Shown in pieces: positions 42,565 to 51,977 of a DNA stretch of 64,000 nt. Both the position numbers and the translations under genes were made by a program. This DNA comes from Streptomyces cyaneogriseus subsp. noncyanogenus (lineage in GTDB: Bacteria > Actinomycetota > Actinomycetes > Streptomycetales > Streptomycetaceae): the NCBI RefSeq assembly GCF_000931445.1, contig NZ_CP010849.1:2914001-2978000 (forward strand). The letters are read 5' to 3'. Positions within the stretch are counted from its first letter, which is position 1. Each line of letters starts with the position of its first letter. The notes below the pieces were generated by a model. The model was given only the letters and a program-made list of their open reading frames with translations. It made no database searches and was not told where the DNA came from.

Positions 42565-43353
42565 ATGCCGATATCCGGGACGCCCAGCCGCGCCGAACTC
42601 GTCGACCACCTCGTGAAGACCCGTATCGCGGGCGAGGTCGCCACTCCCCGCGAGAACAACCTCTCCCACTACCGGAAGCTGGCCAACGGCGACCGGAATT
42701 TCTGGCTCGGGCTGGAGCTCGGCGACCGCTGGACGGACGAGCAGGACGTCCTCGCGGTGATGTCCGAGCGGGTCGGCGTCAGCGACGACCCCGACCACCG
42801 GTACGGCCAGGACACCATCGACCCCGAGCTGACCGTCGCCGCGCTGGAGCGCATGGCGGGGCGGCTGCGCAAGGCCGCCGACAGCGGGCAGAGTGTGCTG
42901 TTCGCGACCGGTCACCCAGGCGGGCTGCTCGACGTGCACCGCGCCACGGCCGCCGCGCTGCGGGCGGCCGGCTGCGAGATCGTCGTCATCCCCGAGGGGC
43001 TGGTGACGGACGAGGGGTACGTCATGCAGTTCGCGGACGTGGCGGTGCTGGAGCACGGGGCCTCGCTGTGGCACACCCACTCCGGGGAGCCGATGAAGGC
43101 GATCCTGACCGGCCTGGAGCGGGCGGGCCGCCCGCTGCCGGACCTGGTCGTCGCCGACCACGGCTGGGCCGGGTACGCGGGACAGCACGGGGTGGACTCC
43201 GTGGGGTACGCCGACAGCAACGACCCGGCCCTCTTCCTCGCCGAGGCCGAGGGGACCCTCCAGGTGACGGTGCCGCTCGACGACCACGTGGTCAGCCCGC
43301 GGTACTACGACCCGATGACGGCGTACCTGCTGGCGGAGGCGGGGCTGCGCTGA
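42565..43353 (+). CDS. actinobacterial phosphatase-family protein
   Basis: The 262-residue protein fits the actinobacterial 'Phosphatase' family (PF15698-like). Visible conserved stretches are GRLRKAADSGQSVLFATGHPGGLLDVHRA, GASLWHTHSGEPM and VADHGWAGYAG, with His and Asp residues suited to metal or phosphate chemistry. ATG 42565 is chosen by the domain start; ATG 42556 is 3 codons upstream and equally lacks a strong ribosome site. A CACAAT hexamer sits 7 bases before ATG 42565, so transcription may be leaderless. Substrate unknown. Confidence 0.7.
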   Translation: MPISGTPSRAELVDHLVKTRIAGEVATPRENNLSHYRKLANGDRNFWLGLELGDRWTDEQDVLAVMSERVGVSDDPDHRYGQDTIDPELTVAALERMAGRLRKAADSGQSVLFATGHPGGLLDVHRATAAALRAAGCEIVVIPEGLVTDEGYVMQFADVAVLEHGASLWHTHSGEPMKAILTGLERAGRPLPDLVVADHGWAGYAGQHGVDSVGYADSNDPALFLAEAEGTLQVTVPLDDHVVSPRYYDPMTAYLLAEAGLR

Positions 43354-43410
43354 CGCTCCCGGCCCGGGACGGGCGGCGGACGGCGCCGGTGCCGCCCGCC
43401 GCCCATCGAT

Positions 43411-43459
43411 CACCGCCCGCCGGCCACCGCCCACCGCACGCCGGCCACCGCCCGCCGGC
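43411..43459. repeat. short direct repeats between convergent genes
   Basis: CACCGCCCGCCGGC occurs at 43411-43424 and 43446-43459 with a variant between. It lies between the phosphatase and cation transporter stops; no separate terminator stem is obvious. Confidence 0.6.
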
Positions 43460-43461
43460 CG

Positions 43462-44460
43462 TCACGGCCAGGGGTTCAGCCCCTCCGACCGCCGCTGCGC
43501 GAACCCCGGCGTCGGGTCCAGATAGACCCGGCGCACCGCCGGGACCGTCTCCCGCAGCCGCTGCTCGGCCTGCTCGCAGGCCCACTCGATCTGGGCCGCC
43601 GTCGCCACGTCCCGGAAGTCGATCTTGGCGGCGACCAGGGCTTCGCGCGGCCCCTGCACCAGGGTGGTCAGCTCCATGACGGCCTCGATGTGCTCCACCG
43701 CCAGCAGCTCCTCCCGGATCCGGTCGCGCACGCCGCGGGGCAGCGGGCGCCCGATGAGGAACTCGGCGTTGGACCGCCCGAGCACCCAGGCGACGTACAG
43801 CAGCAGCGCGCCGATGCACAGGGAGGCGGCGCCGTCCCAGACGCCGGATCCGGTGAGCTGCCCGCCGAGCAGGCCGCCCGCGGCGAGCACCAGCCCGGCC
43901 AGCGCGGCCGTGTCCTCCAGGACGACGGCCTTCACGGCGGTGTCGGGGGTGCGGCGCAGATAGCGCCCGAAGGGCACCTTGAAGCGGCGCGCCTCGCCGC
44001 GCGCCTGCCGCAGCCCGGTGCGCAGCGAGTAGCCCTCCAGCAGGAAGGCGAGGGCGAGGACGACGTACGACACCAGCGGGTCGCCGAGCTCCTCGCCCTC
44101 GGCCAGGGTGTGAATGCCGTCGTAGAGGGAGAAGACGGCGCCGCCGACGAAGGTGGCGACGGCGGCGAGCAGGGCCCAGATGTAGCGCTCGGGGCCGTGG
44201 CCGAGGGGGTGGTCCTCGTCGGCGGGTCTCGCGCTGCGTTTGAGGGAGGCCAGCAGCAGCACCTCGGTGACGGTGTCGGCGACCGAGTGCGCGGCCTCCG
44301 ACAGCATCGCGCTGGACCCGCTGATCACTCCGGCGACCGCCTTGGCCAGCGCGATGCCCAGATTGGCCAGGGCTGCGACGATCACCGTGACGGTGCTCTC
44401 GCCGCCGCCGGCCGGCTCGGCTTCCTCGTGTACCGCTTTCGCTGTTCCCGCTCGTGCCAT
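43462..44460 (-). CDS. cation diffusion facilitator (CDF) metal exporter
   Basis: The 332-residue CDF protein has about six membrane helices and a C-terminal cytoplasmic domain (residues about 235-332, with VEHIEAVMELTTLVQGP). The metal site motifs SEAAHSVADT (about 52-61) and VLEDTAAL (about 174-181) are intact, and DEDHPLGHGPERYIW follows the first. ATG 44460 follows AGGGG. Family members export Zn, Fe, Mn or Co in exchange for protons. It lies downstream of a His/Asp-rich secreted peptide gene on the same strand. Confidence 0.88.
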   Translation of the reverse strand: MARAGTAKAVHEEAEPAGGGESTVTVIVAALANLGIALAKAVAGVISGSSAMLSEAAHSVADTVTEVLLLASLKRSARPADEDHPLGHGPERYIWALLAAVATFVGGAVFSLYDGIHTLAEGEELGDPLVSYVVLALAFLLEGYSLRTGLRQARGEARRFKVPFGRYLRRTPDTAVKAVVLEDTAALAGLVLAAGGLLGGQLTGSGVWDGAASLCIGALLLYVAWVLGRSNAEFLIGRPLPRGVRDRIREELLAVEHIEAVMELTTLVQGPREALVAAKIDFRDVATAAQIEWACEQAEQRLRETVPAVRRVYLDPTPGFAQRRSEGLNPWP

Positions 44461-44465
44461 GCCCC

Positions 44466-44520
44466 TCAGTGTTCCCGCGGGACGCGCACCACGCCTTCCT
44501 GGATCACCGCGACGGGCCCC
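44466..44520 (-). pseudogene. remnant of the 3' end of a tesB-like thioesterase gene
   Basis: Reading the minus strand gives VAVIQEGVVRVPREH and a stop at 44466-44468. The intact TesB at 45276 ends ISVIQEGVVRVPR. Eleven consecutive residues are identical, and the DNA is similar over about 38 bases. No reading frame connects it to the rest of a thioesterase, so it is a fragment left by duplication or by insertion of the intervening small gene. Confidence 0.65.
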
Positions 44521-44580
44521 GCAGGGCACCGCCGTCGCACCGTCCTCACGGTGCTGACGCAGGGCACCGGGCCCCGAGAA

Positions 44581-44616
44581 CACGATGTGCGGTCCCGTTC
44601 GAGACCGCACATCGTG
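44581..44616 (-). terminator. hairpin terminator of the His/Asp-rich peptide gene
   Basis: A perfect 14-bp stem (44581-44594 with 44603-44616) and 8-base loop lies 18 bases past the stop. A TTCT stretch follows on the minus strand. Confidence 0.8.
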
Positions 44617-44633
44617 CCTTTGCCGGTGCCGGA

Positions 44634-44978
44634 TCAGTCGTGACCATCCTTGTCGTGGTCGCCGTTGCCGCCACGGCCGTTGTCGTCGTGGTCGCCATTG
44701 CCGCCACGGCCGTTGTCGTCGTGGTCGTCACGGTCGTCGTGATGGCCACGGTCCTTGTCGTAGTCGTGGTGGTCACCGTTTCCGCCGCGACTCTTGTGAT
44801 CGTCGCAGTCGTCGTCCCACCAGTCGTGACGGTCGTCGTCGCAGTAGCGGCTGTGGTTGTACTCGTGGCCGGACGAGGACGCCGAAGCAGTTCCCGCCGT
44901 GCCTACCGCGACACCACCGGTCATCAGCAGACCGGCGGCGGACGCCGCAACGAGGCGCTTCGCGCGTTGTGAACGCAT
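44634..44978 (-). CDS. secreted His/Asp-rich repeat peptide
   Basis: The 114-residue precursor has a signal peptide (RLVAASAAGLLMTGGVAVGTAGTASA) followed by about 75 residues dominated by Asp, His, Gly and Asn. DDNGRGGNGDH is tandemly repeated, ending in HDKDGHD, and there is an early Cys pair (YCDDD, DDDCDD). ATG 44978 gives the proper signal peptide after AAAGG; ATG 44999 would add 7 residues. Such composition binds divalent metals. The CDF exporter gene downstream on the same strand makes a metal-buffering role plausible, though unproven. Confidence 0.7.
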   Translation of the reverse strand: MRSQRAKRLVAASAAGLLMTGGVAVGTAGTASASSSGHEYNHSRYCDDDRHDWWDDDCDDHKSRGGNGDHHDYDKDRGHHDDRDDHDDNGRGGNGDHDDNGRGGNGDHDKDGHD

Positions 44979-45275
44979 GAGAAATACCTTTCGCTCCATC
45001 GTCTCCGCGGTCCCGGACGGGACCGGGGGAACAGATGGCCGCGGCCGCACGGGAAATGGCGCGGCACGGTCATGGGTATCGCCGCAGATTCATCTGAAGG
45101 AAAGACTCGACCGCCGACGCCCCCAGGCCACCCGCCCCGATTCACGGGCGGTCGCTGGGGCCGTGTCCGCGCTGCCGGACAGTGCCGGCCGGGCGTGCCG
45201 TGCTGCGGCTTTCACTCATCGAGCCTAATCACTGACGGCCGCATCGGCATCTGGAGATGCCGTCCCCGGCGGAGA
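44979..45275. other. intergenic region upstream of the His/Asp-rich gene
   Basis: It holds the promoter of the small gene. Near the right end, CGGCATCT/AGATGCCG (45245-45262) forms a tight palindrome 14 bases past the tesB stop, possibly part of its terminator. No gene is present. Confidence 0.4.
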
Positions 45276-46151
45276 TCACCGGGGCACCCGGACCACGCCC
45301 TCCTGGATCACCGAGATGGCCAGCCGTCCGTCCTGGGTGTAGATGCGCGCCTGGCCGAGGCCGCGCCCGCCGGAGGCCGAGGGCGACTGCTGGTCGTACA
45401 GCAGCCACTCGTCGGCACGGAAGGGCCGGTGGAACCACATGGCGTGGTCCAGCGAGGCCCCGACGACGTCGCCGACGGCCCAGCCGCCCCGGCCGTGCGC
45501 GAGCAGCACCGAGTCCAGCAGGGTCATGTCGGAGACGTAGGTGGCGAGGACGACGTGGAGCAGCGGCTGGTCGACGGCGCCCTCCAGCTTGCCGTTGGTG
45601 CGGAACCACACCTGCGAGTGCGGCTCGCGCGGCTCGCCGAACCGGCCGAACGGGGGGTCGTCGACGTGGCGCAGGTCCACCGCGGCCCGCGCCTCGAGGA
45701 ACCGCTCCACGACCTGCGGGGGCAGGTGCGGGTAGCCGCGCAGCCGTTCCTCGCCGGTGGGCAGCGTGGCCGGGTCCGGCGCGGGCGGCATCGGGGCCTG
45801 GTGGTCCAGGCCCTCCTCGTACGTCTGGAAGGACGCCGACAGCACGAAGATCGGCTTGCCGTGCTGCACGGCGACCACCCGGCGGGTGGTGAAGGAGCGG
45901 CCGTCGTGCAGCCGGTCGACGTTGTAGACGATGGGGACGTGCGGGTCGCCGGGGCGCAGGAAGTACGCGTGCAGGGAGTGCGCGTGCCGGTCCGCGGGGA
46001 CGGTGCGCCCCGCGGCGACCAGGGCCTGGGCCGCGACCTGTCCGCCGAAGACGCGCGGGACGACGGCGGACTGGGACCGGCCGCGGAAGATGTCCTGCTC
46101 GATCCGCTCCAGGTCGAGCAGATCGAGCAGGGACTGCAGTGCCTCGCTCAT
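45276..46151 (-). CDS. tesB: acyl-CoA thioesterase II
   Basis: The 291-residue protein contains two hotdog folds, as in TesB. RVFGGQVAAQALVAAGRTV and LHAYFLRPGDPHVPIVYNVDRLHDGRSFTTRRV mark the first fold; DMTLLDSVLLAHG and SLDHAMWFHRPFRADEWLLYDQ mark the second, with the Asp in SLDHAMW, Thr/Ser and Gln catalytic positions typical of the family. It releases free fatty acids from acyl-CoA. It is encoded 9 bases downstream of the acyl-CoA dehydrogenase stop, so it is cotranscribed with it. Confidence 0.9.
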   Translation of the reverse strand: MSEALQSLLDLLDLERIEQDIFRGRSQSAVVPRVFGGQVAAQALVAAGRTVPADRHAHSLHAYFLRPGDPHVPIVYNVDRLHDGRSFTTRRVVAVQHGKPIFVLSASFQTYEEGLDHQAPMPPAPDPATLPTGEERLRGYPHLPPQVVERFLEARAAVDLRHVDDPPFGRFGEPREPHSQVWFRTNGKLEGAVDQPLLHVVLATYVSDMTLLDSVLLAHGRGGWAVGDVVGASLDHAMWFHRPFRADEWLLYDQQSPSASGGRGLGQARIYTQDGRLAISVIQEGVVRVPR

Positions 46152-46160
46152 GTCCCGGTC

Positions 46161-47318
46161 TTACAGGCCCATGTCCTTGGCGATGATCATCTTCATGACC
46201 TCGCTGGTGCCGCCGTAGATGCGGTTGACCCGGTTGTCGGCGTACAGGCGGGCGATCGGGTACTCGTTCATGTAGCCGTAGCCACCGTGCAGTTGGAGGC
46301 AGCGGTCGATGACGCGGTGGGCGACCTCGGTGCAGAACAGCTTGGCGCTGGCGGCCTCGGCGGGGGTCAGCTCGCCGGCGTCGAGCGCCTCCAGCGCGCG
46401 GTCGGCGACCGCCTCGGCGGCGTCCACCTCGGCCTGGCAGGCGGCCAGCTCGAACTTGGTGTTCTGGAAGGCGGCGACCGGCTTGCCGAAGACGGTGCGC
46501 TCCTGGACGTACTGCTGGGCGAAGCGGACGGCGGCCTTGGCCTGCGCGTAGGCGCCGTAGGCGATGCCCCAGCGCTCGGAGGGCAGGTTGGCGCCGAGGT
46601 AGTAGAAGCCCTTGTTCTCCTCGCCGAGCAGGTCCTCCACGGGGACCTTGACGTCGACGAAGGCCAGCTCGGCGGTGTCGGAGGTGCGCAGGCCGAGCTT
46701 GTCGAGCTTGCGGCCGACGGAGTAGCCCTCGGACTTGGTGTCCACGGCGAACAGCGAGATGCCGAAGCGGCGGTCCTCGGCCGTGGGCGGGGCGGTGCGG
46801 GCGCAGACGATCACCTTGTCGGCGTGGACGCCGCCGGTGATGAAGGTCTTGGCGCCGTTGAGGACGTAGTGGGTGCCGTCCTCGGAGAGCTTGGCGGTGG
46901 ACTTCATGCCCGCGAGGTCGGAGCCGGTGCCCGGCTCGGTCATCGCGATCGCCCACATCTCCTCGCCGGAGACGAACTTCGGCAGGTAGCGCTTCTTCTG
47001 CTCGTCGGTGGCGAGCATCTTGATGTAGGGCAGGGCGAGCAGGACGTGCACGCCGGACCCGCCGAAGCTGACGCCCGCGCGGGCGGTCTCCTCGTACTGG
47101 ATCGCCTCGAACTTGTGCGTCTCCAGGCCGGCGCCGCCGTACTCCTCGGGGACGTTGATGCCGAACAGGCCGAGCTCGGCGAGCTTGTGGTAGAACTCGC
47201 GCGGCGCCTGGCCGGCCTGGAACCACTCGTCGTAGACGGGCACGACCTCGGCCTCGATGAAGGCGCGAAGGGTCTCCCGGAACGCCTCGTGATCCTCGTT
47301 GAACACCGTACGGCGCAC
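46161..47318 (-). CDS. acyl-CoA dehydrogenase
   Basis: This 385-residue FAD flavoenzyme oxidises acyl-CoA to enoyl-CoA. Family signatures are present: MWAIAMTEPGTGSDLAG (about 124-140), the dimer/FAD segment RTVFGKPVAAFQNTKF (about 271-286) and QLHGGYGYMNEYPIARLYADNRVNRIYGGTSEVMK at the C terminus. The Glu following YGGT is not in the base position seen in many short-chain enzymes, so chain-length specificity is uncertain. GTG 47318 follows GGAGG by 7 bases. It forms an operon with tesB. Confidence 0.9.
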   Translation of the reverse strand: MRRTVFNEDHEAFRETLRAFIEAEVVPVYDEWFQAGQAPREFYHKLAELGLFGINVPEEYGGAGLETHKFEAIQYEETARAGVSFGGSGVHVLLALPYIKMLATDEQKKRYLPKFVSGEEMWAIAMTEPGTGSDLAGMKSTAKLSEDGTHYVLNGAKTFITGGVHADKVIVCARTAPPTAEDRRFGISLFAVDTKSEGYSVGRKLDKLGLRTSDTAELAFVDVKVPVEDLLGEENKGFYYLGANLPSERWGIAYGAYAQAKAAVRFAQQYVQERTVFGKPVAAFQNTKFELAACQAEVDAAEAVADRALEALDAGELTPAEAASAKLFCTEVAHRVIDRCLQLHGGYGYMNEYPIARLYADNRVNRIYGGTSEVMKMIIAKDMGL

Positions 47319-47727
47319 CGCGCCACCTCCACGGGTCGTCTGTCTAAGCGCTTGCTCAGACTCACCGTACCGGCGGGTAGGGACAGGCGTCCAGACCGGT
47401 GCGGCCGTAACGCTCGTCACGCCGCGAGGGGAACCGGGCCCGCCCGCCCCTTCCGGCCGTTCAGCCACGCCCGGCGTCCGGCCTGCCGTACCGGCGGAAG
47501 GCGGACGTCTCCACCGTCCGTGCGCCCAACGGCACCGCGTCCCCGAAGATGTACGGATCCTTGCGGCTGCACCCGGCCTCGCACGGGCCGGAGTGCACCT
47601 CGATCGCGGCCGATCGCGGGGTGCTCGATCTCGGGACCGCTCGCACAGATGCAGCCGGGGTGGGTGACGAGGAGCTGCTGGATCGGAGTACTGAGCCAAG
47701 AGCCGGCGAAGGGCCCGTAGGCGCGGC
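47319..47727. other. intergenic region between acyl-CoA dehydrogenase and TetR genes
   Basis: The 409 bases include the operator at 47342-47361. A possible minus-strand 61-codon frame (47461-47646, containing CEAGCSRKDPYIFGD) and an adjoining frame have Cys-rich fragments, but no ribosome site or family match supports them. They could be decayed gene remnants. Confidence 0.35.
47342..47361. promoter_or_regulatory. inverted-repeat operator upstream of acyl-CoA dehydrogenase
   Basis: GTCTAAGCGCTTGCTCAGAC is an imperfect palindrome (GTCTnAGC....GCTnAGAC), 24 bases upstream of the GTG start. Its form suits a TetR-type fatty-acid regulator. Confidence 0.55.
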
Positions 47728-48321
47728 TCAGCCCCCCGCCGCCGCGAACGCCCCCCGCGCCATCCGGTGCAGCAGCTCCGCGGTCGCGCCCCGGCCGGGC
47801 AGGGAGCCCCGGCGGCCGAGGTGGGGCGTGGAGTTCAGCAGACCGAAGACCGAGTGGACCGCCGAGCGGGCGGCGGGCTCCGTCAGGGCCGGGTAGACCT
47901 CGCGCACCACCGACACCCACAGTTCGACGTACTGCCGCTGCAACTGCCGCACCAGCTTGCGGTCGGTGTCCCGGAGGCGGTCCAGCTCGCGATCGTGCAG
48001 GGTGATGAGCGGGCGGTCGTCGAGCGCGAAGTCGATGTGCCCCTCGATGAGCGAGTCGAGGACCGCCCCGGGGGTCGCCGGCCCGGCCTCCGCCAGGCGC
48101 CGCTTCGCACCCGTCAGGAGCTGATCGCTGATGCCGACCAGCAGCTCGGCGAGCATCGCGTCCTTGCCGGCGAAGTGCCGGTACAGACCGGGGCCGCTGA
48201 TCCCCACCGCCGCCCCTATCTCGTCCACCCCGACCCCGTGGAAGCCGCGCTCGGCGAAGAGCCGGGCGGCCTCCTTGAGGATCTGCTCGCGGCGGGTGGG
48301 GGCGTCGGTTCTGGTGGCCAT
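47728..48321 (-). CDS. TetR-family regulator of the acyl-CoA carboxylase cluster
   Basis: In this 197-residue protein the N-terminal helix-turn-helix includes REQILKEAARLFAERGFHGVGVDEIGAAVGISGPGLYRHFAGKD, a strong TetR consensus. The C-terminal helical domain is like those of acyl-CoA or fatty-acid responsive TetR proteins (LITLHDRELDRLRDTDRKLVRQLQRQYVELWV). It is divergent from the carboxylase genes, with two palindromic operators in the 96-bp gap, so it most likely represses itself and the leucine/isovalerate genes until an acyl-CoA binds. Confidence 0.88.
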   Translation of the reverse strand: MATRTDAPTRREQILKEAARLFAERGFHGVGVDEIGAAVGISGPGLYRHFAGKDAMLAELLVGISDQLLTGAKRRLAEAGPATPGAVLDSLIEGHIDFALDDRPLITLHDRELDRLRDTDRKLVRQLQRQYVELWVSVVREVYPALTEPAARSAVHSVFGLLNSTPHLGRRGSLPGRGATAELLHRMARGAFAAAGG

Positions 48322-48343
48322 GGAGACGATTCTAGACAGCGAG

Positions 48344-48388
48344 GTTAGCGGTCGTTAACCTGAGGGAAATGCGTTAACGCTCATTAAC
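48344..48388. promoter_or_regulatory. two palindromic TetR operators
   Basis: GTTAGCGGTCGTTAAC (48344-48359) and GTTAACGCTCATTAAC (48373-48388) share the inverted pattern GTTAnnGnnCnnTAAC and lie 29 bp apart, between the TetR start and the carboxylase start. Confidence 0.75.
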
Positions 48389-48417
48389 TGGTGACCACTG
48401 GGTGAGGGGACCGCAGG

Positions 48418-50034
48418 ATGCACGAGGCACCGGAGCTGACGAGCGCGGCCGATCCCGCGTCGGAGGCGTTTCGCGCCAACGAGGAGGCGCACCGCGCCCT
48501 CGTAGGGGAACTGCGCGCCAAGCTCGCCGCGGCGCGGCTGGGCGGCGGCGAGAAGGCGCGGGCCCGGCACACCGCCCGGGGCAAGCTGCTGCCGCGCGAC
48601 CGCGTGGACACGCTCCTGGACCCGGGCTCGCCCTTCCTGGAGCTGGCGCCGCTGGCGGCCGACGGGATGTACGACGGACAGGCCCCGGCCGCCGGGGTCG
48701 TCGCCGGGATCGGCCGGGTGGCCGGCCGGGAGTGCGTGATCGTCGCCAACGACGCCACCGTCAAGGGCGGGACGTACTACCCGATGACGGTGAAGAAGCA
48801 CCTGCGCGCCCAGGAGGTGGCGCTCGACAACCGCCTGCCGTGCGTCTATCTGGTCGACTCCGGCGGCGCCTTCCTGCCGATGCAGGACGAGGTCTTCCCC
48901 GACCGGGACCACTTCGGGCGGATCTTCTACAACCAGGCCCGGATGTCGGGCGCCGGCATCCCGCAGATCGCGGCGGTGATGGGGTCCTGCACGGCCGGCG
49001 GGGCGTACGTGCCGGCGATGAGCGACGAGGCCGTCATCGTCCGCAACCAGGGCACGATCTTCCTGGGCGGCCCCCCGCTGGTGAAGGCCGCCACCGGCGA
49101 GGTGGTCACCGCCGAGGAGCTGGGCGGCGGCGAGGTCCACGCGCGGGTGTCGGGGGTGACCGACCACCTCGCCGAGGACGACGCGCACGCCCTGCGCATC
49201 GTGCGGACCATCGTCTCCACCCTCCCCGCGCGCGGGCCGCTGGCCTGGGAGGTGACCGAGTCGGTCGAGCCCAAGGCCGATCCGTACGGGCTCTACGGCG
49301 CGGTGCCCGTGGACCCCCGCACCCCCTACGACGTCCGCGAGATCATCGCGCGGGTGGTCGACGGCTCGCGGTTCGCGGAGTTCAAGTCCGAGTTCGGGCA
49401 GACCCTGGTCACCGGCTTCGCCCGGATCCACGGCCACCCGGTGGGGATCGTCGCCAACAACGGCATCCTGTTCGCCGAGTCCGCCCAGAAGGGCGCCCAC
49501 TTCATCGAGCTGTGCGACCAGCGCGGGATCCCGCTGGTGTTCCTGCAGAACATCTCCGGGTTCATGGTCGGGCGGGACTACGAGGCCGGGGGCATCGCCA
49601 AGCACGGCGCCAAGATGGTCACGGCGGTGGCCTGCACCCGGGTGCCGAAGCTGACGGTCGTGGTCGGCGGCTCGTACGGCGCGGGCAACTACTCCATGTG
49701 CGGACGGGCGTACTCCCCCCGCTTCCTGTGGATGTGGCCCAACGCCAAGATCTCGGTCATGGGCGGCGAGCAGGCCGCCTCCGTCCTCGCCACCGTCAAG
49801 CGGGACCAGGTCGAGGCCCGCGGGGAGGAGTGGCCCGCCGAGGAGGAAGAGGCGTTCAAGGCGCCGATCCGTGCGCAGTACGAGCGCCAGGGCAACGCCT
49901 ACTACGCCACCGCACGCCTGTGGGACGACGGCGTGATCGACCCGCTGGAGACCCGGCAGGTGCTGGGGCTGGCCCTGACCGCGTGCGCCCACGCGCCGCT
50001 GGGTGAACCCCAGTTCGGCGTCTTCCGGATGTGA
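48418..50034 (+). CDS. acyl-CoA carboxylase beta subunit (methylcrotonyl-CoA type)
   Basis: The 538-residue carboxyltransferase subunit contains both crotonase-like halves. Typical methylcrotonyl-CoA carboxylase segments are [58 protein letters not shown] and [26 protein letters not shown], followed by [16 protein letters not shown]. In this group the CoA-binding loops distinguish it from propionyl-CoA carboxylase. It is the first gene of a plus-strand operon controlled by the divergent TetR gene. It carboxylates 3-methylcrotonyl-CoA in leucine degradation. Confidence 0.88.
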   Translation: MHEAPELTSAADPASEAFRANEEAHRALVGELRAKLAAARLGGGEKARARHTARGKLLPRDRVDTLLDPGSPFLELAPLAADGMYDGQAPAAGVVAGIGRVAGRECVIVANDATVKGGTYYPMTVKKHLRAQEVALDNRLPCVYLVDSGGAFLPMQDEVFPDRDHFGRIFYNQARMSGAGIPQIAAVMGSCTAGGAYVPAMSDEAVIVRNQGTIFLGGPPLVKAATGEVVTAEELGGGEVHARVSGVTDHLAEDDAHALRIVRTIVSTLPARGPLAWEVTESVEPKADPYGLYGAVPVDPRTPYDVREIIARVVDGSRFAEFKSEFGQTLVTGFARIHGHPVGIVANNGILFAESAQKGAHFIELCDQRGIPLVFLQNISGFMVGRDYEAGGIAKHGAKMVTAVACTRVPKLTVVVGGSYGAGNYSMCGRAYSPRFLWMWPNAKISVMGGEQAASVLATVKRDQVEARGEEWPAEEEEAFKAPIRAQYERQGNAYYATARLWDDGVIDPLETRQVLGLALTACAHAPLGEPQFGVFRM

Positions 50035-50051
50035 CAGGGGGACTGGAACCG

Positions 50052-51977
50052 ATGTTCGACACCGTGCTCGTGGCCAACCGGGGCGAGATCGCCGTCCGGG
50101 TTATCCGGACCCTGCGCGCGCTGGGCGTGCGCTCCGTGGCCGTCTTCTCCGACGCCGACGCCGGCGCCCGGCACGTACGGGAGGCCGACACCGCCGTACG
50201 GATCGGCCCGGCGCCCGCGGCCGAGAGCTATCTGTGCGTCGAGCGGCTGCTGCAGGCCGCCGCCCGCACCGGCGCCCAGGCCGTCCACCCCGGTTACGGC
50301 TTCCTGGCGGAGAACGCCGGCTTCGCGCGCGCCTGCGAGGCGGCGGGGCTGGTCTTCATCGGGCCCCCGGCCGAGGCGATCTCCCTGATGGGCGACAAGA
50401 TCCGCGCCAAGGAGACGGTGCGGGAGGCCGGGGTGCCCGTGGTGCCCGGCGGGCGGGACCCGGACCTGGCCGCGGCGGCCCGCGAACTGGGGGCGCCCGT
50501 CCTGCTGAAGCCCAGCGCGGGCGGCGGCGGCAAGGGCATGCGCCTGGTGCGGGACCTGGACCGGCTGGCGGAGGAGATCGCGGCGGCCCGCCGCGAGGCG
50601 CGCGCCTCCTTCGGCGACGACACCCTGCTGGTGGAGCGGTGGATCGACCGGCCCCGGCACATCGAGATCCAGGTCCTGGCCGACGGCCACGGGAACGTGG
50701 TCCACCTCGGGGAGCGGGAGTGCTCGCTCCAGCGGCGGCACCAGAAGATCATCGAGGAGGCGCCCAGCGTGCTCCTGGACGAGGCGACCCGCGCCGCGAT
50801 GGGCGAGGCGGCGGTCCAGGCGGCCCGCTCCTGCGGCTACCGGGGCGCGGGCACGGTGGAGTTCATCGTGCCGGGCGGCGACCCCTCGTCGTACTACTTC
50901 ATGGAGATGAACACCCGCCTTCAGGTGGAGCACCCGGTCACCGAGCTGGTCACCGGCCTGGACCTGGTGGAGTGGCAGGTGCGGGTGGCGGCGGGCGAGC
51001 CGCTGCCGTTCGGGCAGGACGGCATCACGCTCACCGGGCACGCCGTCGAGGCCCGGCTGTGCGCCGAGGACCCCTCCCGCGGCTTCCTGCCGTCCGGCGG
51101 CACGGTGCTCCGGCTGCGCGAGCCGCAGGGCGACGGGGTGCGCACCGACTCCGGGCTCAGCGAGGGCACCGAGGTCGGCAGCCTGTACGACCCGATGCTG
51201 TCGAAGGTGATCGCGTACGGTCCGGACCGCCCGACGGCCCTGCGCCGGCTGCGGGCGGCGCTGGCGGGGACGGTCACGCTGGGCGTGCAGACCAACGCCG
51301 GGTTCCTGCGGCGGCTGCTGGCCCACCCGGCGGTCGTCTCCGGCGATCTGGACACCGGGCTGGTCGAGCGGGAGGTGGACGGGCTCGTCGCCTCCGGGGT
51401 GCCGGAGGAGGTGTACGAGGCGGCGGCGGCCGTCCGTCTGGACGCGCTGCGCCCGCGCGGGGGCGGCTGGACGGACCCGTTCTCGGTGCCCAGCGGCTGG
51501 CGGCTGGGCGGCGAGCCGAAGCCGGTCGCCTTCCCGCTGCGCGCGGCCGGTGCCGAGCCCGTGGTCCACACCCCGCGCGGCACCCACACCGTCACCGGCG
51601 AGGAGGTGACGGTGGTCCTGGACGGCGTCCGCCACACCTTCCAGCGGGCCGGCGACTGGCTGGGCCGCGACGGCGACGCCTGGCAGGTCCGCGACCACGA
51701 CCCGGTCGCCGCCTCCCTCGGCCGGGCCGCCCACGCGGGCGCCGACTCGCTGACCGCGCCCATGCCGGGCACGGTGACGGTGGTGAAGGTCGCCGTCGGC
51801 GACGAGGTGAGCGCCGGACAGAGCCTGCTGGTCGTCGAGGCGATGAAGATGGAGCACGTCATCACCGCCCCGCACGCCGGCACGGTCACCGAACTGGACG
51901 TCACCCCCGGCACCGCGGTCGCCATGGACCAGGTGCTGGCGGTCATCGCTCCCGAGGAGGCGGGCCATGACGACTGA
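50052..51977 (+). CDS. biotin-carboxylase/biotin-carrier alpha subunit
   Basis: The 641-residue alpha subunit has a biotin carboxylase domain beginning [19 protein letters not shown], the ATP-grasp glycine loop [14 protein letters not shown] and the motif [16 protein letters not shown]. The C-terminal biotinyl domain has EAMKMEH, in which Lys carries biotin. ATG 50052 gives the conserved N terminus; GTG 50031 would add 7 residues. It is 17 bases after the beta subunit stop and overlaps the HMG-CoA lyase start by 11 bases, so all three are coupled. Confidence 0.92.
   Translation: MFDTVLVANRGEIAVRVIRTLRALGVRSVAVFSDADAGARHVREADTAVRIGPAPAAESYLCVERLLQAAARTGAQAVHPGYGFLAENAGFARACEAAGLVFIGPPAEAISLMGDKIRAKETVREAGVPVVPGGRDPDLAAAARELGAPVLLKPSAGGGGKGMRLVRDLDRLAEEIAAARREARASFGDDTLLVERWIDRPRHIEIQVLADGHGNVVHLGERECSLQRRHQKIIEEAPSVLLDEATRAAMGEAAVQAARSCGYRGAGTVEFIVPGGDPSSYYFMEMNTRLQVEHPVTELVTGLDLVEWQVRVAAGEPLPFGQDGITLTGHAVEARLCAEDPSRGFLPSGGTVLRLREPQGDGVRTDSGLSEGTEVGSLYDPMLSKVIAYGPDRPTALRRLRAALAGTVTLGVQTNAGFLRRLLAHPAVVSGDLDTGLVEREVDGLVASGVPEEVYEAAAAVRLDALRPRGGGWTDPFSVPSGWRLGGEPKPVAFPLRAAGAEPVVHTPRGTHTVTGEEVTVVLDGVRHTFQRAGDWLGRDGDAWQVRDHDPVAASLGRAAHAGADSLTAPMPGTVTVVKVAVGDEVSAGQSLLVVEAMKMEHVITAPHAGTVTELDVTPGTAVAMDQVLAVIAPEEAGHDD

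Noticed and set aside
47461..47646. 61-codon minus-strand frame with Cys-rich sequence
   Set aside because: No ribosome site and no family match. Kept only as a note in the intergenic entry.
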